Shown here in pieces: positions 39,194 to 47,134 of a stretch of 64,000 nt of DNA (its first letter is position 1; each line of letters begins with the position of its first letter). The notes beneath the pieces are model-generated. The model was not told the DNA's origin. It saw nothing but the letters and a program-made list of their open reading frames with translations, and did no database searches. The position numbers and the translations under genes are program-made. The DNA is from an uncultured Novosphingobium sp. (lineage in GTDB: Bacteria; Pseudomonadota; Alphaproteobacteria; Sphingomonadales; Sphingomonadaceae): contig CALKVF010000075.1 of the NCBI GenBank assembly GCA_937996535.1, forward strand, positions 26,178 to 90,177, given 5' to 3'.

Positions 39194-41011
39194 TCAGAGC
39201 GGGGCGCACTGATCCTTGAGCCAGGTGAGCACATCGCCCGACAGCTGCGGCGCGAGCAGCGCCTCGACCTTGGCGTGATAGTCGTTCCACCAGGCCACTT
39301 CGTCGCGGGTGAGCAGGGCGGTGTCGACAAGCGTGCGATCGATCGGGGCGAAGGTCAGCGTTTCAAAGCCGAGGTATTCGCCTTCCGCGCCGGGAATGTC
39401 GCGGCGTTCGACCAGCACCAGGTTTTCGGTGCGGATGCCGAAATCGCCGGCCTTGTAGTAGCCCGGCTCGTTCGAGAGGATCATGCCTGCCAGCAGCTCC
39501 TGCCCGGTGCCGGCCTGACCGCCGGCGGACTTGGCAATGCGCTGCGGCCCTTCGTGGACCGAGAGGAAGCTGCCCACCCCGTGGCCCGTGCCGTGGGCGT
39601 AATCGACCCCGGCGTGCCACAGGTGCATCCGCGCGAAGCTGTCGAGCTGGCTGCCCGCGGTGCCCAGCGGGAAGACCGCGCGGGCCAGCGTGATGTGCCC
39701 CTTGAGCACGCGGGTGAAGCGGTCCTTGTGTTCGGCGGTGGGCTGGCCCCGGCCATCGGCGGTCCCGATCCAGACGGTGCGGGTGATGTCGGTGGTGCCA
39801 TCGGCATATTGCCCGCCCGAATCGACCAGATAGATCGAGCCCGGCTCGATCGGCCGGTTCGATTCCTGGTTGACCTTGTAATGCGGGCTCGCCGCATTGG
39901 GCCCGGCTGCCGAAATCGTGTCGAACGACAGATCGCGCAGCAGCCCGGTTTCGGCGCGCAGGGCCTGCAGCTTGGCCGCGGCTGACAGTTCGGTTTCGAC
40001 GCCCTTGGGGGCTTCAAGCGACAGCCAGTGGAGGAAGCGGGCAATCGCCGCGCCGTCGCGCGCCTGGGCGGCGCGCTGGCCAGCCTGTTCGGTGGGGTTC
40101 TTGATTGCCTTGGGCAGAACGGTGGGGTCGGTCAGTTCGACGACCTTGGCCCCGGCCCCTTCAAGCGCGGCAAAAATCGCCTGGACCGAGCGTTCCGGAT
40201 CGACCGCAACCCGCTTGCCGGCGAGGGCCCGCAGTTGCGGCGCGAAGTCTTCGCGCCGGCGGATCGTGACCGCGTTGCCGAGGTGCGTGCGCAGTTCGGG
40301 CGTGACCTTTTCGGGCGCGATGAACAGTTCGGCCGTGCCATCGGCATGGGCCAGCACGAACGACAGCGCGACCGGCGTGCAATCGACATCGCTGCCGCGC
40401 AGGTTGAGCAGCCAGGCCACCCCATCAAGCGCCGAGACGACCGCGGCATCGAGCTGACGCTCGCCCAGCCATTCGGCCACGGCAGAGCGTTTGGCCTCGC
40501 TGGCCACGCCGGCAAGCTGGGTCGGGTGGACCAGCGCCGGGGCGAGCGAGGGGGCGGGCCGGTCGGCCCAGACCGCGTCGATCGGATTGCCATCGACCGC
40601 GACCAGCTGGCCGCCGCGCGGGGCCAGCGCCTTGGCAGCAGCATCGACCCAGGGCTTGCCGTGGAGCCAGGCATCATAGCCGATCCGCGCGCCTTCGGGC
40701 GCATGATCGCCCAGCCAGGCTGCCGGGCTGGTCGCGGGGACCGACTGGTAATCGAACAACCGCCCGTCGACCTGCTCGCGCACTTGCAGGGTATAGCGCC
40801 CGTCGACGAAGATCGCCGCCTGGTCGGCCAGCACCACCGCCGTGCCGGCCGAGCCGCCGAATCCGGTCAGCCAGGCCAGGCGCTGGGCATAGGCGCCGAC
40901 ATATTCGCTCATGTGTTCGTCGGAAATCGGCACGACAAAGCCGTCGAGTCCGCGGGTCTTGAGTTCCTTGCGCAGCGCATCGAGCCGCGCGTCGTGGGTA
41001 TTCATCAGCAT
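39194..41011 (-). CDS. Aminopeptidase P (Xaa-Pro aminopeptidase, M24B)
   Basis: A 605-residue enzyme removing N-terminal residues before proline. It has the three-domain layout of the long M24B type: two creatinase-like N-terminal domains and a C-terminal pita-bread domain. Metal ligands are in VDSGGQYADGTTDITRT (two Asp), GTGHGVGSFLSVHE (His) and a Glu in LSNEPGYYKAG. ATG at 41011 or 41005 is possible. It is divergent from the S9 peptidase, 51 bases apart, giving a small peptidase pair. Confidence 0.93.
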   Translation of the reverse strand: MLMNTHDARLDALRKELKTRGLDGFVVPISDEHMSEYVGAYAQRLAWLTGFGGSAGTAVVLADQAAIFVDGRYTLQVREQVDGRLFDYQSVPATSPAAWLGDHAPEGARIGYDAWLHGKPWVDAAAKALAPRGGQLVAVDGNPIDAVWADRPAPSLAPALVHPTQLAGVASEAKRSAVAEWLGERQLDAAVVSALDGVAWLLNLRGSDVDCTPVALSFVLAHADGTAELFIAPEKVTPELRTHLGNAVTIRRREDFAPQLRALAGKRVAVDPERSVQAIFAALEGAGAKVVELTDPTVLPKAIKNPTEQAGQRAAQARDGAAIARFLHWLSLEAPKGVETELSAAAKLQALRAETGLLRDLSFDTISAAGPNAASPHYKVNQESNRPIEPGSIYLVDSGGQYADGTTDITRTVWIGTADGRGQPTAEHKDRFTRVLKGHITLARAVFPLGTAGSQLDSFARMHLWHAGVDYAHGTGHGVGSFLSVHEGPQRIAKSAGGQAGTGQELLAGMILSNEPGYYKAGDFGIRTENLVLVERRDIPGAEGEYLGFETLTFAPIDRTLVDTALLTRDEVAWWNDYHAKVEALLAPQLSGDVLTWLKDQCAPL

Positions 41012-41062
41012 GTTTTGTGAGTCCGGCTTGCAGGGACAAGGAGCGCACCATAGACCCGCGCC

Positions 41063-43117
41063 ATGAACCTGACCACACCCCCGATTGCAGCCAAGCATCC
41101 TTCGCCCACCACCCATCACGGGATCACCGTGACCGACGATTACGCGTGGCTGCGCGATTCGGGCTATCCCGAGGTCACCGACAAGGCGGTGCTCGCCCAC
41201 CTCGAAGCCGAAAACGCGTGGTTCGAGACGCGCATGGCCGGGCAGCAGGCGCAGATCGATACCCTGTTCAAGGAAATGCGCGGCCGCATCAAGGAGGCCG
41301 ACACGTCGGTTCCGCAAAAGGACGGCGATTTCCTCTACTGGATCGAGTTCGAGGAAGGCGCCGAATACAAGAAGTGGTGGCGCCGCCCGGTGGGTGGCGG
41401 GCCTGACGAGCTGATCCTCGATGAGGTCGCGCTGGCCGAGGGGCACGACTATTTCCGCCTTGGCGCGCTGTCGGTGTCGGCCAATGGCCAGCTGCTGGCC
41501 TATGCCATCGACGATAACGGGTCAGAACGGTTTACCGCGCGGATCAAGGATCTCGTCACCGGCGCGCTGCTGCCCGATGAAATCCCCGGCACGCTCTCCT
41601 CGCTGGTCTGGGTCGCGGGCGACAAGGGGCTGGTCTACAGCCTCGCCAACGACCAGTGGCGCACCGACAACGCGCGGCTGCACTGGCTGGGCCAGCCGCT
41701 CGATTCCGACATCGAACTCTATCACGAGGATGACGAAGGCTTTCGCGTCGGCTCTTCGCTGTCGGCCAACGAACAATGGCTGATCATCGGCACCAGCGAT
41801 CATGAAACCAGCGAGGTCCGCCTGGTTCCCGCCGCCGATCCGCTCGCCACCCCGATCTTGGTCCGCCCGCGTCAGGCCGGGGTCGAATATGATGTCGACC
41901 TGCGCGAAGATACCCTGTTCATCCACGCCAACGACACGCACGAGAACTTCCGCCTCGCCACCGCCCCGCTCGCCTCGCCGGGGGACTGGACCACGCTGTT
42001 CGCGGGCAGCGATGCCTTCTACCTTACCGGGTTTGACCTGTTCCGCGATTTCTACGTTATCGAGGGCCGCCGCGCCGGGCTCGACCAGATCGAGGTGCGC
42101 TATTACGACGATCCTGCGCGGATCGAGCCGATCGCGTTCCCCGAGGCGAGCTATTCGGCCGGGCTGAGCGATAATCCCGAATGGGCGGTATCCACCCTGC
42201 GCCTGTCCTATGAAAGCATGGTCAGCCCGGCCAGCGTGATGGACTATGACGTTGCCGCGCGCAGCCTTGCCACGCTCAAGGTGCAGGAAATTCCCTCGGG
42301 CTATGATGCGTCGCTGTATGTCACCGAGCGGCTCGAAATTCCGGCGCGCGATGGCACGTTGATCCCGGTCAGCGTGGTGATGCGGCGGGACCGCGCCGCC
42401 GCCGGGCCGCTGCACCTCTACGGCTACGGGGCCTATGGCATCGCGATCGAGCCGGGCTTTTCGACCAGCCGGCTGAGCCTGGTCGATCGCGGCTTTGCCT
42501 ATGCCATCGCGCACATTCGCGGCGGGGATGACCTGGGCCGCGCGTGGTACAAGGCCGGCAAGCTGGAGCGGCGCACCAACACTTTCACCGATTTCGTCGA
42601 TGTGGCGCGCGGCCTGATCGCGCGCGGGCTGACTGAGGCGGGCCGCATTTCGATCTCGGGCGGTTCGGCCGGCGGCGAGCTGATGGGCGCGGTGATCAAT
42701 TCCGATCCCGAACTGTGGGGCGCGGTGGTGGCCCACGTGCCTTTCGTCGACGTGCTGGCAACCATGCTCGATCCCACCTTGCCGCTGACCCCGGGCGAAT
42801 GGCCCGAATGGGGCAACCCGATCGAGGACAAGGAAGCGTTCGAGCTGATCCAGTCCTATTCGCCCTACGATCAGGTGCGCGCGCAGGCCTATCCGCCGCT
42901 GCTGGTCACCGCCGGGCTCAACGATCCGCGCGTGACCTATTGGGAGCCGGCCAAGTGGGTCGCCAAGCTGCGCGAACTCAAGACCGACAGCAACGAACTG
43001 CTGCTCAAGACCAACATGGGCGCGGGGCATGGGGGCAAGTCGGGCCGGTTCGAAAGCCTCAAGGAAGTGGCCGAGGAATTTGCCTTTATCCTGTGGCAGC
43101 TGGGAATCGCGGAATGA
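41063..43117 (+). CDS. S9A oligopeptidase B / prolyl oligopeptidase family
   Basis: A 684-residue serine oligopeptidase. Residues 1-70 and 400-684 form the alpha/beta hydrolase; a beta-propeller lies between (repeated strands such as FFLYWIEFEE and LVWVAGDKGLVYS). The catalytic Ser is in SGGSAGGELMG, the Asp in TAGLNDPRVTYWEPAKW, and the His in MGAGHGGKSGR. The acidic pattern near the Ser matches oligopeptidase B, which prefers basic residues. Its stop overlaps the thioesterase start by four bases. Confidence 0.92.
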   Translation: MNLTTPPIAAKHPSPTTHHGITVTDDYAWLRDSGYPEVTDKAVLAHLEAENAWFETRMAGQQAQIDTLFKEMRGRIKEADTSVPQKDGDFLYWIEFEEGAEYKKWWRRPVGGGPDELILDEVALAEGHDYFRLGALSVSANGQLLAYAIDDNGSERFTARIKDLVTGALLPDEIPGTLSSLVWVAGDKGLVYSLANDQWRTDNARLHWLGQPLDSDIELYHEDDEGFRVGSSLSANEQWLIIGTSDHETSEVRLVPAADPLATPILVRPRQAGVEYDVDLREDTLFIHANDTHENFRLATAPLASPGDWTTLFAGSDAFYLTGFDLFRDFYVIEGRRAGLDQIEVRYYDDPARIEPIAFPEASYSAGLSDNPEWAVSTLRLSYESMVSPASVMDYDVAARSLATLKVQEIPSGYDASLYVTERLEIPARDGTLIPVSVVMRRDRAAAGPLHLYGYGAYGIAIEPGFSTSRLSLVDRGFAYAIAHIRGGDDLGRAWYKAGKLERRTNTFTDFVDVARGLIARGLTEAGRISISGGSAGGELMGAVINSDPELWGAVVAHVPFVDVLATMLDPTLPLTPGEWPEWGNPIEDKEAFELIQSYSPYDQVRAQAYPPLLVTAGLNDPRVTYWEPAKWVAKLRELKTDSNELLLKTNMGAGHGGKSGRFESLKEVAEEFAFILWQLGIAE

Positions 43118-43524
43118 GCAATCGCCACCGCCTGACCTTTACCGCCGCGGCGCAGCACATCGATGAGCTGGGCCACGTCAACAACGCGGTCTGGGTGGAC
43201 TGGATCCAGCAGATCGCGACCGCGCACTGGACCGCGGTGGCCGCGCCCGAACATCAGGCCCAATATGTCTGGGTCGTGACCCGGCACGAGATCGACTATC
43301 GCGGCAATATCGGCCTTGGCGAAAGCGTTGAGGCGGAAACCTTCATCCCCGAAGGTCCGACCGGCGCGCGGTTTGACCGGCGGGTCGATTTTCGCGGGGG
43401 CGATGGCAAGGTGATCGTGTCGGCCAAGACCACCTGGGCGATCATCGACCGCGCTGCGGGACGGATCGTGCGGGTGCCGCGCGAAGTGGCCGCGCCCTTC
43501 CGCCCCTTCGGCAACGAGGCTTAG
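43114..43524 (+). CDS. Acyl-CoA thioesterase, hot-dog fold
   Basis: A 136-residue thioesterase of the 4-hydroxybenzoyl-CoA type. HIDELGHVNNAVWVDWIQQI carries the conserved Asp-x-x-Gly-His-x-Asn pattern; a TRHEIDYRGNIGLGESVE segment and VSAKTTWAIIDRAAGRIVRV follow. It shares a four-base overlap with the upstream peptidase gene and ends inside the tail of the convergent alanine dehydrogenase. Confidence 0.85.
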   Translation: MSNRHRLTFTAAAQHIDELGHVNNAVWVDWIQQIATAHWTAVAAPEHQAQYVWVVTRHEIDYRGNIGLGESVEAETFIPEGPTGARFDRRVDFRGGDGKVIVSAKTTWAIIDRAAGRIVRVPREVAAPFRPFGNEA

Positions 43525-44636
43525 CCCAGCACTTCGGCTGCGGGTACATAGGCATAGCCCAGTTCCCGCGCCACGGCTTCGCAGGTGACCTTGCCGGCGT
43601 GGACGTTGAGGCCGTTGGAAAGGTGCGGGTTGGCTTTCAGCGCCGCCTGCCAGCCCAGATCCGCGATCCGCAGCGCATGGGGCAGCGTGACGTTGTTGAG
43701 CGCATAGGTGCTGGTGCGCGCCACCGCGCCGGGCATGTTGGCAACGCAGTAATGCACGATGCCATCGACCACGAAGGTCGGGTCGGCGTGGGTGGTGGCA
43801 TGGCTGGTTTCAAAACAGCCGCCCTGATCGATCGCCACGTCGACCAGCACGGCCCCCGCCTTCATGCAGCCAAGCATGTCGCGGGTCACCAGCTTGGGGG
43901 CGGCGGCCCCCGGAACCAGCACCGCGCCGATCACCAGATCCGCCTCGCAGATCATCTGCTGGATATTGGCGCGGTTGGAAAAGCGGGTCTTGGCGCGGCT
44001 TTCGAAATGGATCCCCAGCCGTTCGAGCACTTCGGGATCGCGGTCGAGGATGGTGACGTCCGCGCCCAGCCCCACGGCCATCTGCGCGGCATTGAAACCC
44101 ACCACCCCGCCGCCGATCACCATGACCCGCCCTGGCATCACGCCGGGCACCCCGCCCAGCAGCACCCCGCGCCCGCCATGCGCCTTTTCCAGCGCGGTCG
44201 CTCCGGCCTGGATCGACATCCGCCCGGCAACCTGGCTCATCGGCTTGAGCAGCGGGAGCGAGTGCCCCGGCCCGGTCACCGTTTCATAGGCGATCGCGGT
44301 GACGCCGGATTTCAGCAGATCGGCGGTCTGCTCGGGGTCGGGGGCGAGGTGGAGATAGGTGTAGAGCACCTGCCCCTCGCGCAGCAGCGCGCGCTCGGCG
44401 GGCTGCGGCTCCTTGACCTTCACCACCATTTCGCATCCCGCAAAGATCTCTGCCGCCGCCGGCTTGATCCGCGCACCGGCTGCCTCATAGTCGCGGTCGG
44501 CCGCGCCGATACCGAGCCCTGCGCCGCTTTCCACCCAGACCTCGTGCCCGTGGGCGGCAAGCTCGCGCACGCTCTCGGGGGTCAGGCCGACGCGGTATTC
44601 GTGGTTCTTGATTTCCTTGACGGTGCCGACACGCAT
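43521..44636 (-). CDS. ald: Alanine dehydrogenase
   Basis: NAD-dependent interconversion of alanine and pyruvate plus ammonia. Length (371 residues) is normal. Family motifs: [20 protein letters not shown] at the start with Arg15, the substrate Lys in [10 protein letters not shown], the NAD site [19 protein letters not shown], and [14 protein letters not shown]. Immediately before ATG 44636 stands AAGGAGG, an ideal ribosome-binding site. Its stop codon overlaps the convergent thioesterase by three bases. No Lrp/AsnC gene is adjacent. Confidence 0.96.
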   Translation of the reverse strand: MRVGTVKEIKNHEYRVGLTPESVRELAAHGHEVWVESGAGLGIGAADRDYEAAGARIKPAAAEIFAGCEMVVKVKEPQPAERALLREGQVLYTYLHLAPDPEQTADLLKSGVTAIAYETVTGPGHSLPLLKPMSQVAGRMSIQAGATALEKAHGGRGVLLGGVPGVMPGRVMVIGGGVVGFNAAQMAVGLGADVTILDRDPEVLERLGIHFESRAKTRFSNRANIQQMICEADLVIGAVLVPGAAAPKLVTRDMLGCMKAGAVLVDVAIDQGGCFETSHATTHADPTFVVDGIVHYCVANMPGAVARTSTYALNNVTLPHALRIADLGWQAALKANPHLSNGLNVHAGKVTCEAVARELGYAYVPAAEVLG

Positions 44637-44689
44637 GAGGGGGCCTCCTTTGGCGATAATGGTTACGTCTGAAACCGGATTGGGGCAAG

Positions 44690-44710
44690 GCTGGACCCAA
44701 GTGGTCCAGC
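44690..44710. promoter_or_regulatory. Inverted repeat between ald and the flavin reductase-like gene
   Basis: GCTGGACC (44690-44697) and GGTCCAGC (44703-44710) are perfect 8-bp inverted repeats with a 5-base centre. The site lies in a 90-base divergent gap, 16 bases before the ATG at 44727. It may be an operator or an RNA hairpin in the leader. Confidence 0.35.
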
Positions 44711-44726
44711 ACGTTAGCCCTGCTGC

Positions 44727-45356
44727 ATGTATCTTGATTTTGCCGCACTCTCGCCTGCCGACCGCTACAAGCTGATCGTCAACACGATCACCCCGCGCCC
44801 GATCGCCTGGACCGTGACGCGCGGGGCCGATGGCACGGTCAACGCCGCGCCGCACAGCTTCTTCAATGCGCTGGCCGATGACCCGCCGCTGCTGGTGCTG
44901 GGCCTGCTCGCGCACCATGCGCGCGGCGATGACAAGGATACCGCGCGGCTGATCCGCGAAACGGGCGAATTCACCGTGGCGCTGGTGAGCGAAACCGATG
45001 CCGCGGCTATGAACCTGACCGCTGCCGATGCGCCGCCGGGCGTGGACGAGCTGGCCGCCGCCGGCGTGGCAACCCGCCCCGCCACCAAGATCGCCCCGCC
45101 GCTGATCGCCTCGGCCCCGGTCAATTTTGAATGCAAGGTCTGGCAGATCCTCGATCCCGGCCCGCGCAGCACGGTGGTGCTGGGCGAGATCGTGGCGATG
45201 CATGTGCGCGACGAATTCGTTGAAGATGCGGCCAAGCTGCGCTTTGACACGCAAGCCATGCAGCTGATCGGGCGCCAGCACGGCGGCGGCAATTATGTCC
45301 GCAACACCGACAGCTTCGAGGTGAAGCGCGTCGGCTGGCCGCTGCCAGGGGTCTGA
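44727..45356 (+). CDS. Flavin reductase-like (FMN-binding split barrel) protein
   Basis: A 209-residue protein of the flavin reductase-like domain family. It opens with DRYKLIVNTITPRPIAWTVT, then FFNALADDPPLLVLGL and a VNFECKVWQILDPG region, typical of the split barrel that binds FMN. Members reduce flavins with NAD(P)H or are oxidoreductases of unknown partner; no monooxygenase gene is adjacent. It is divergent from ald. Confidence 0.82.
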   Translation: MYLDFAALSPADRYKLIVNTITPRPIAWTVTRGADGTVNAAPHSFFNALADDPPLLVLGLLAHHARGDDKDTARLIRETGEFTVALVSETDAAAMNLTAADAPPGVDELAAAGVATRPATKIAPPLIASAPVNFECKVWQILDPGPRSTVVLGEIVAMHVRDEFVEDAAKLRFDTQAMQLIGRQHGGGNYVRNTDSFEVKRVGWPLPGV

Positions 45357-45371
45357 ACGCGCGGGCCGCGC

Positions 45372-45881
45372 TCAGACCGGGTCGAAAAAGCCGGGGGTGA
45401 CCGCCTTCAGCCGGTTTTCGCCAGCGTTCCAGACATATTCGATATAGTGGCCCAGCGTTGCCCGGTCATCGACATAGAGGAAGCCCGCGGTTTCGCTGAC
45501 CCGCGCGCGCATCGCGATCGTGCGGCCCTGCGCGGCAAGTTCGTCGGCAAAGCCATCCCAGCGCGCGGCGTCGCCCGGCAAGGGGACCGAGACGTGGTGA
45601 AAGGCGATGGCGAAATCGCTGCCGCTTGCGGGCAGGCCGTCGAAATAGATCGGCACGCAGCCCTCCTTGGGCTCGATCAGTTCGATCTGCACGCCGGCAA
45701 CATCGGCAATGGCATAGCGCAGGTGCAGCCGCGCAGGCTCACCGCGCCAGTCCACCGGAATGTCGCCATCCCGTTCGAAGAAAGCCGGAATGTTGTAGTG
45801 ATCGCGGAACAGCGCGATCGCCTGGGCCAGATCATTCGTGACATAGGCCAATTGGGTGAAGCCGCTGAATGCCGGGCCCAT
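45372..45881 (-). CDS. VOC superfamily protein
   Basis: A 169-residue glyoxalase-fold protein: FTQLAYVTNDLAQAIALFRD at the start, IADVAGVQIELIEPKEG in the middle, and DDRATLGHYIEYVWNAGE near the end, where His and Glu are likely metal ligands. It contains two half-motifs joined by a longer linker, as in methylmalonyl-CoA epimerase-like proteins. Substrate unknown. It is convergent with the flavin reductase-like gene. Confidence 0.78.
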   Translation of the reverse strand: MGPAFSGFTQLAYVTNDLAQAIALFRDHYNIPAFFERDGDIPVDWRGEPARLHLRYAIADVAGVQIELIEPKEGCVPIYFDGLPASGSDFAIAFHHVSVPLPGDAARWDGFADELAAQGRTIAMRARVSETAGFLYVDDRATLGHYIEYVWNAGENRLKAVTPGFFDPV

Positions 45882-45967
45882 TTGCGTTCCTCTCGCTGCG
45901 TTGCTTGGCGCGCACTGTTCCAGTTCGCGTCGTTCCCTGCAACAGGGCGTGAACGTGAACGTGGACG

Positions 45968-47134
45968 TCAGGCCGGGCCGTCGACCGCGCGGCGGCCCAG
46001 CGCCGGGTCATCGGTGAAGAAGCCGTCGATCCCTTCGGCAAGGTAGCGGCGGATTTCCGCCACGCTGCCCGCCTCGTTGCGCGCGGCATCGCCGCTGGCA
46101 TCCTTGAAGTCGGCGGCTATGAAGTGGTTTTCGGGGCGGAAGGTCCAGGTGCCGACCAGCAAGCCGGCCTTGCGCGCGGCGGCGGCCAGCCCGGTTGACG
46201 CAGCGAGCCGGCCATCGGCGCCGGTCGGGATCAGCAGGCGCAGGTTGGGGGAAATCCAGTCGGCATAGCTGGCCATCGCAGCAAGCCCCGTGGGGGTGAG
46301 CAGGCTGGCATAGGTGGCATCCGATCCGGCCGCGGCAAGATCGGCGGGCCGATCGCCCGGTTCGCCGATCAACTGCATCAGCTGGACCTTGGGCAGGCCC
46401 GCCAGCTGGCCGCGCAGCGCCTTGAGGTTGGCGGTTTCGAACGACTGGATCACAATCGGCGCGGTGGCGAGATAGCGGTTGGCGCGGATCTCGGCGATCA
46501 GCCGGGCCTCCATCGCCAGCCCCAGCCCGGCGAAATAGGTCGGGTGCTTGATCTCGGGGATCAGGCCCACGGTGCGGCCCCGCGCGGCGGCTTCGGCCGC
46601 AACGAAATCGGCGATCTCCTCCAGCGAGACGAGCTGAAACAGGTCATCGTAGGAGCGGCTTTCGGGGCGTAACTGACCCAGCCGTTCGCGCGCGCGCAGG
46701 GTCTTGAGTTCGGCAAAAGTGAAGTCTTCGGTGAACCAGCCGGTCTGGCGCTGGCCGTCGATCACCTTGTCGGTGCGGCGGGCGGCGAATTCGGGGTGGC
46801 TGGCGACATCGGTGGTTTCGGCGATGTTGTTTTCATGCCGCGCCACCATCACCCCGTCCCTGGTCATGACCAGATCAGGTTCGATGAAGTCCGCGCCATC
46901 GGCGATCGCCTTGGCATAGGAGGCCAGGGTGTGCTCGGGCCGCAGCGCCGAAGCGCCGCGGTGGCCGAGCACCAAGGGTCGCGCCGGACGCGGCGGCATG
47001 GGCCGCGGCGCTGGCGAGAGGGTGGGGGCAGGCTTCATACGCCGCGCAGCATGGCCCGTGCCGGTCATGCCGACAAGCGCCAGACCCAGCGCGGACCGGA
47101 TCAGCCCGCGGCGCGATGCCTGCCCCCCGCGCAT
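45968..47134 (-). CDS. glpQ: Tat-exported glycerophosphodiester phosphodiesterase
   Basis: Hydrolyses glycerophosphodiesters to glycerol 3-phosphate and an alcohol. After ATG 47134, residues 1-30 contain a twin-arginine motif (ASRRGLIRSALG) and a hydrophobic stretch, pointing to Tat export. The GDPD core starts at LVLGHRGASALRPEHTLAS and includes IEPDLVMTRDGVMVARHE, IPEIKHP and GIDGFFTDDPALGR; the His, Glu and Asp ligands are present. The start overlaps the upstream TonB receptor stop by one base, suggesting joint uptake and hydrolysis of phosphodiesters. Confidence 0.92.
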   Translation of the reverse strand: MRGGQASRRGLIRSALGLALVGMTGTGHAARRMKPAPTLSPAPRPMPPRPARPLVLGHRGASALRPEHTLASYAKAIADGADFIEPDLVMTRDGVMVARHENNIAETTDVASHPEFAARRTDKVIDGQRQTGWFTEDFTFAELKTLRARERLGQLRPESRSYDDLFQLVSLEEIADFVAAEAAARGRTVGLIPEIKHPTYFAGLGLAMEARLIAEIRANRYLATAPIVIQSFETANLKALRGQLAGLPKVQLMQLIGEPGDRPADLAAAGSDATYASLLTPTGLAAMASYADWISPNLRLLIPTGADGRLAASTGLAAAARKAGLLVGTWTFRPENHFIAADFKDASGDAARNEAGSVAEIRRYLAEGIDGFFTDDPALGRRAVDGPA

